From positions 1-38,729 of the forward strand of contig JAUWOA010000009.1 of NCBI GenBank assembly GCA_030612365.1: a stretch of DNA of 38,729 nucleotides, written 5' to 3'. Positions 35,231 through 38,729 of this stretch are shown here, one piece after another. This DNA comes from Candidatus Thorarchaeota archaeon. Its GTDB lineage: Archaea > Asgardarchaeota > Thorarchaeia > Thorarchaeales > Thorarchaeaceae. Both the position numbers and the translations under genes were made by a program. Within the stretch, counting starts at the first letter, position 1. Every line of letters begins with the position of its first letter. A model generated the notes under the pieces. The model was not told the origin of the DNA. It saw nothing but the letters and a program-made list of their open reading frames with translations, and searched no databases.

Positions 35231-38182
35231 TTGAGCCTGCTACGTAGAAGAATAGCAACAGTTGCGTTACTGGCGATATTTGTCATCAGTGGCGTCGCGT
35301 TGACTATTCCTGAGTTAAATTCTTGGAATCCCACGACTTCGGCTCACACCACCCAACAGGACTACTCCTATGCAGAGTCGATGCTAAACGCTTCAATACC
35401 CTATGTTGATGTCCACTATGGTTCCGCTGACGGGATAATCGATCCAAGAGAGTACTCGTACAGCTACATAGACTCAGCTACTGGAGTTACCATTTACCTT
35501 GAGCACAACTCAACACTCCTCTATGTCGGACTCTCAGCTACCACTTCCGGCTGGATTGCGCTTGGCTGGCAGAACTACACGTCAGATTTCACAAGCAGCG
35601 GTCTCAACGGCAGTGACTTGATATTTGGATGCGCTCCAGGTGAGCCGCACGCGAGCTATACGAGAGTGACTGGCATTGATATTGTCACTGTCCACTACAA
35701 GCTGTATGACCGGAATGGAACCCTGATACAGGAGAACGATGCTCCTACCGATGATTCTACAACCCCAATAGAAGACGAACGATTACTCCAGGGTTACATA
35801 GATGAAATAATCGGCATGAGACTTGGTGAAGAACGTCATTTCATCATTCCTGCTGAAGAAGGCTACACTACAATTAACCATGAAATGTATGGGCAGGACC
35901 TTGAATATGTCATAACTCTGACACGACTCGGGTCCAATACAAACAACCCTGCTAACGCAAGTCAAATCGTCTACAGGGATGACTATGCCATAGGCACATT
36001 CCAACATCTTCCGGATGCTGATCAAAGCCGGATTGTTGCAGCGAATGGCAGTGATGATGGCATCACAACACAACTAGAGTACATCATTAAAATGAACAGT
36101 ACCGATCCCAATGACATTCCTCTGTTCAATGCAACAGATGTACAGTTTCCTTTCACCCTGATGTTCGGAGGTTCTGAGAATTTTGATGAACTCCCCGTAC
36201 AGCACACTGATTGGGCAAATCCCCTTATGGTTGACTTCGTGGGCAACACAGCGCCATCCATTGTTGTGGAAAGCCCAGCTCTGGATGAAGTTCTTGGTTT
36301 GGTGGCAGCGTTCAAAATTAACGTGACAGATAACACATACGTACGAACTGCTCACTACCGGATTGATGATGAGAACTGGACACAGATATTTTACAACTTC
36401 CAGTCCGACTTATGGGAAGTCAAGGTTGACCTCTCTGAATACGAGATTGGAAGTCACCAAGTCTGGTTCAACGCAACTGACGTTTCCAATGTCACCAGTA
36501 CAGCAATAGTGAATGTCACAATTGATTGGCCTTTTACTCCACTCATTGGAATGCACCTTGATGTCGATAGGAGCTTTGTGACACGTCTGTATCACAACAC
36601 GAAGATTGAGGACCAATACATAGTCCGCAACAACGGAACGGCCCCGATTGGGGCATTGGAATTCTTCCTTCCGCAACCATGGACGAGCTATTTCCTCTCA
36701 GTGTCGGCGGAAGACAGTGCTGAGAACGAGCTTGAGTTAGTGCAACTGGATGATGTCAACGGAATGATGCACTTCAGAGTCTATTTCATCGAACCAGTTG
36801 GATTTCAGGACTCCCTAGCATTTACGACGACAATGGTAATGCATTCGTTACACGATCTTGTGGAAGGCAACATCTACAACGTTACATATCTGAAGTATCC
36901 CACTGTACCCTATGTTCTGAAGACTGCGTCTATGAAAGTCAGTTTCAGGAGTGGTGATTCTATTCAAGGCGATATTCCTGATACTGATGATATCAATGTG
37001 GCTCCGATGAGCATTGAGGAGTTTGACTTCTCGCTACGGTCGTACACCCCGTTGATTGATGCTGAACGAACTACTCAAATTGTAGTCGACGCGTGGGGAT
37101 GGCTCTCTTATAGCGAAACTATCAGCATAGAAAATATTGGCCCTTCAAAGGAAAACTACTTCGCATTCACGATACCTGCCTACGCAGCCAATCTCCGGAT
37201 CTATGACGAAGTTGGAACTCTTGCGGAGTCGATGCCCCGCGGAGAGCTGACGTTTAATAATACAATCGAGCTTAGGATTGATCTCAGAAGTGACCGCTTT
37301 GGTTACGACGGATTCTGGCCCGGACACACGTATACATTCTGGATTGACTACGTTATACAGGCTTCAAGCTACTCCGATGCTATTCCATCAGGTAGCCAGT
37401 TGGAGGTTCCGATAGGAACGTTCGGTGAAATACTCGTCAGCAAGCATACAATCGATATTGTGTTTCCAATCTCAACCAACCTCGTAGAAACTTCAGGCGA
37501 TTACCAGCTCATTTATGGTGTATTCGACACGTCGATCAGTTACACAGTCTATAACACAACAAAGGAGAACCCACTCAATATCGTGCTGGTATACCAGGTT
37601 TCGATAGGAGCTGCCGCTCGACCTATCCTCTTTGCACTGATGGCGGGTTTCATTGCCCTCATCTATGTAATGTACAGAAAAGTGGATTTGCCTGAGGAAA
37701 TTACCGGTTCGGGCGAAGAAGAACCAACTGCAGCTGAGGCCAAATCTACGGGTGCGCCTCCAGAGCTTCTGAGGGAGTTTGCTACTCTCTATTCTAAGAA
37801 GACCACTTTGAACATGGATCTTGAGAAGATTGAGTCCTCTCGAAGAAGAGGAAAGGTCAAGAAGAGGGAGTTCATGATTCGTCAGAAGGACATCAAGTCG
37901 CAGATGGAAAAGATTGACTCTCAGCTCCCATCGTTGAAGGATAAACTCGTCAGCGAAGGCGCGAGATACAGAGACATCGTAGCTCAGCTCGAGCTTCACG
38001 AAGAACGTATCGAGGGCGCAAAGGCCGGTCTCCGACAGCTCCTTCTTAGGAAGAAGAAGCAGAGGATTAGTCGTGCCGCTTTCGAGAAGGCTCGACAGGA
38101 CTATCTGAAGGTCATCAAGAAGAGCACCAGCGCCACAGACCGCATTCTGCTCTCAATTCAGGAAGAGGCTGGAGACATCTAG
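35231..38182 (+). CDS. Ribophorin-I-like membrane protein with split DOMON/FKBP ectodomain
   Basis: The 983-residue protein has an N-terminal signal or anchor helix (8-28). A DOMON-like domain starts near 58 (YVDVHYGSADGIIDPREY, GWIALGWQNY) and resumes near 243 (IVYRDDYAIGTFQHLPDADQ, GITTQLEYIIKMNSTDP). Between them, about 145-234, lies an FKBP-like domain: IVTVHYKLYDRNGTLIQE, LLQGYIDEIIGMRLGEERHF, IIPAEEGY. An Ig-like segment covers about 340-435. Residues 440-790 resemble the ribophorin I lumenal region, including AWGWLSYSETISIENIG at 621. One membrane helix (797-816) is followed by a highly charged helical tail (840-983). Many N-x-S/T sites are present. The ribophorin match is from memory and needs a profile search. 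TTG 35231 has GGTGAT five bases upstream. The divergent neighbour is the GlcNAc-1-phosphate transferase. Confidence 0.8.
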   Translation: MSLLRRRIATVALLAIFVISGVALTIPELNSWNPTTSAHTTQQDYSYAESMLNASIPYVDVHYGSADGIIDPREYSYSYIDSATGVTIYLEHNSTLLYVGLSATTSGWIALGWQNYTSDFTSSGLNGSDLIFGCAPGEPHASYTRVTGIDIVTVHYKLYDRNGTLIQENDAPTDDSTTPIEDERLLQGYIDEIIGMRLGEERHFIIPAEEGYTTINHEMYGQDLEYVITLTRLGSNTNNPANASQIVYRDDYAIGTFQHLPDADQSRIVAANGSDDGITTQLEYIIKMNSTDPNDIPLFNATDVQFPFTLMFGGSENFDELPVQHTDWANPLMVDFVGNTAPSIVVESPALDEVLGLVAAFKINVTDNTYVRTAHYRIDDENWTQIFYNFQSDLWEVKVDLSEYEIGSHQVWFNATDVSNVTSTAIVNVTIDWPFTPLIGMHLDVDRSFVTRLYHNTKIEDQYIVRNNGTAPIGALEFFLPQPWTSYFLSVSAEDSAENELELVQLDDVNGMMHFRVYFIEPVGFQDSLAFTTTMVMHSLHDLVEGNIYNVTYLKYPTVPYVLKTASMKVSFRSGDSIQGDIPDTDDINVAPMSIEEFDFSLRSYTPLIDAERTTQIVVDAWGWLSYSETISIENIGPSKENYFAFTIPAYAANLRIYDEVGTLAESMPRGELTFNNTIELRIDLRSDRFGYDGFWPGHTYTFWIDYVIQASSYSDAIPSGSQLEVPIGTFGEILVSKHTIDIVFPISTNLVETSGDYQLIYGVFDTSISYTVYNTTKENPLNIVLVYQVSIGAAARPILFALMAGFIALIYVMYRKVDLPEEITGSGEEEPTAAEAKSTGAPPELLREFATLYSKKTTLNMDLEKIESSRRRGKVKKREFMIRQKDIKSQMEKIDSQLPSLKDKLVSEGARYRDIVAQLELHEERIEGAKAGLRQLLLRKKKQRISRAAFEKARQDYLKVIKKSTSATDRILLSIQEEAGDI

Positions 38183-38235
38183 CCCCCTCCTCCCACTTCG
38201 CAAGTCTTATCAAATGAACCGTCACAAGAGAATGT

Positions 38236-38246
38236 CCCCCTGGGGG
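38236..38246 (+). promoter_or_regulatory. Small GC hairpin over the putative ribosome-binding site
   Basis: CCCCC-T-GGGGG can fold on itself (for example four pairs around CTG). The G run is the only purine-rich site before ATG 38254, seven bases away, so folding would hide it. This could lower translation of the HD-domain gene. Confidence 0.25.
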
Positions 38247-38253
38247 CCTAGTC

Positions 38254-38729
38254 ATGAACGAGCATCAAGTTTTCAACAGAGATGAGGTCACCGTCAGTGA
38301 ATTACTCGAGCCCAACTCAAAGGCTCTAGAGATGTATCAGTACCTCAAGAATTCGCCAAAGGTTCAATCCTTCCTTCGAACGGCGAACAGAATGGCTGTT
38401 TCTCGACTGGGCTATACAGACCACGGGCCTGTTCATGCGGAGGTGGCAACTTGGAACGCTATCAAGATATTCAATATTCTTGACGACACCTTCAGGCCCA
38501 ATGTTGTGGCTGAGGGCATAGGTGACACTGATGACGCTCGCCTAATCGTGCTAGCATCGACATATTTGCATGACATTGGAATGACGGTACACCGAGAAGA
38601 ACACTACCAAGCCTCGCTCCAACTAGCGGTTCCAATCCTTGAGCCAAAGCTAGAGGAAATTTACTCGGATGTGTCATTGGCGACTGACATAATGTCCTTC
38701 ATAATGCACGGCATCTACTCCCACGATGA
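38254..38729 (+). CDS. HD-domain phosphohydrolase, N-terminal part
   Basis: The frame is open from ATG 38254 to the window end (158 residues plus two bases), so the gene is truncated by the window. The HD-domain ligands appear in order: TDHGPVHAEV (His57, His61), YLHDIGM (His106, Asp107), and later His152 in FIMHGIYSHD. This is the pattern of metal-dependent phosphohydrolases of the archaeal COG1418-like type, cytoplasmic, substrate unknown. The 37-residue stretch before the first His is helical. The protein would continue past the last base. The upstream gene is the ribophorin-like protein, 71 bases away on the same strand, possibly unrelated. Confidence 0.85.
   Translation, partial: MNEHQVFNRDEVTVSELLEPNSKALEMYQYLKNSPKVQSFLRTANRMAVSRLGYTDHGPVHAEVATWNAIKIFNILDDTFRPNVVAEGIGDTDDARLIVLASTYLHDIGMTVHREEHYQASLQLAVPILEPKLEEIYSDVSLATDIMSFIMHGIYSHD

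Noticed and set aside
37493-37999. 168-residue minus-strand frame inside the ribophorin-like gene
   Set aside because: It is antisense to a clear coding region, has a low-complexity Arg/Leu/Ser composition, and shows no recognisable domain or ribosome-binding site.

Overview
The window is a gene-dense stretch of an archaeal chromosome. Archaeal or eukaryote-like information genes are packed together: V/A-type ATPase subunits, Hef, Cdc48/VAT, aEF1-beta, FEN1, aIF2-beta, NMD3, aIF1A, RIO1, a Dim2-like KH protein and both topoisomerase VI subunits. No rRNA, tRNA, CRISPR array, insertion sequence or phage gene was seen. TATA-like boxes, GGTGA/GGAGG ribosome-binding sites and many TTG starts also fit an archaeon. 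Topoisomerase VI, an RPA32-like OB/winged-helix protein and above all a ribophorin-I-like membrane protein beside a GlcNAc-1-phosphate transferase point to an Asgard-type archaeon. I favour a Thorarchaeota-like lineage, but this is inference, not proof.

Layout. 1-4.7 kb: end of pyrI, then ATPase subunits F, A and B, with an unknown four-helix membrane protein between A and B and no subunit D after B. 4.8-8.1 kb (minus): small conserved protein, B12-type radical SAM protein and a GlmU-like sugar nucleotidyltransferase/acyltransferase. 8.4-9.4 kb: two winged-helix regulators, each preceded by palindromes. 9.4-11.8 kb (minus): Hef helicase-nuclease. 11.9-16.9 kb: PRC-barrel protein, deoxyribose-phosphate aldolase with a four-cysteine tail, tungsten aldehyde ferredoxin oxidoreductase and a zinc-ribbon/PUA/PAPS-reductase/ferredoxin fusion. 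16.9-21.0 kb: cell-surface glycan genes (polysaccharide deacetylase, membrane hexapeptide acyltransferase, multi-pass glycosyltransferase). 21.0-24.7 kb (minus): RibL-like nucleotidyltransferase, winged-helix protein, Cdc48, EF1-beta and a zinc-ribbon protein. 24.8-34.0 kb: replication, translation and ribosome-assembly genes, ending in topoisomerase VI. 34.0-38.2 kb: GlcNAc-1-phosphate transferase divergent from a 983-residue membrane protein. 38.3 kb to the end: start of an HD-domain phosphohydrolase.

How the genes work together. The aldolase releases acetaldehyde, which the next gene product could oxidise with ferredoxin as acceptor, so those two genes may form a deoxyribose-salvage route. 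The large protein at 35.2-38.2 kb is the most striking item. It has an extracytoplasmic DOMON domain apparently split by an FKBP-type domain, an Ig-like segment, a region resembling ribophorin I (OST1/RPN1), one membrane helix and a helical cytoplasmic tail. The divergent neighbour is the first enzyme of lipid-linked oligosaccharide synthesis, so the pair may belong to an N-glycosylation machine coupled to protein folding. All homology statements come from reading the sequence and remembered family motifs; no database search was run.
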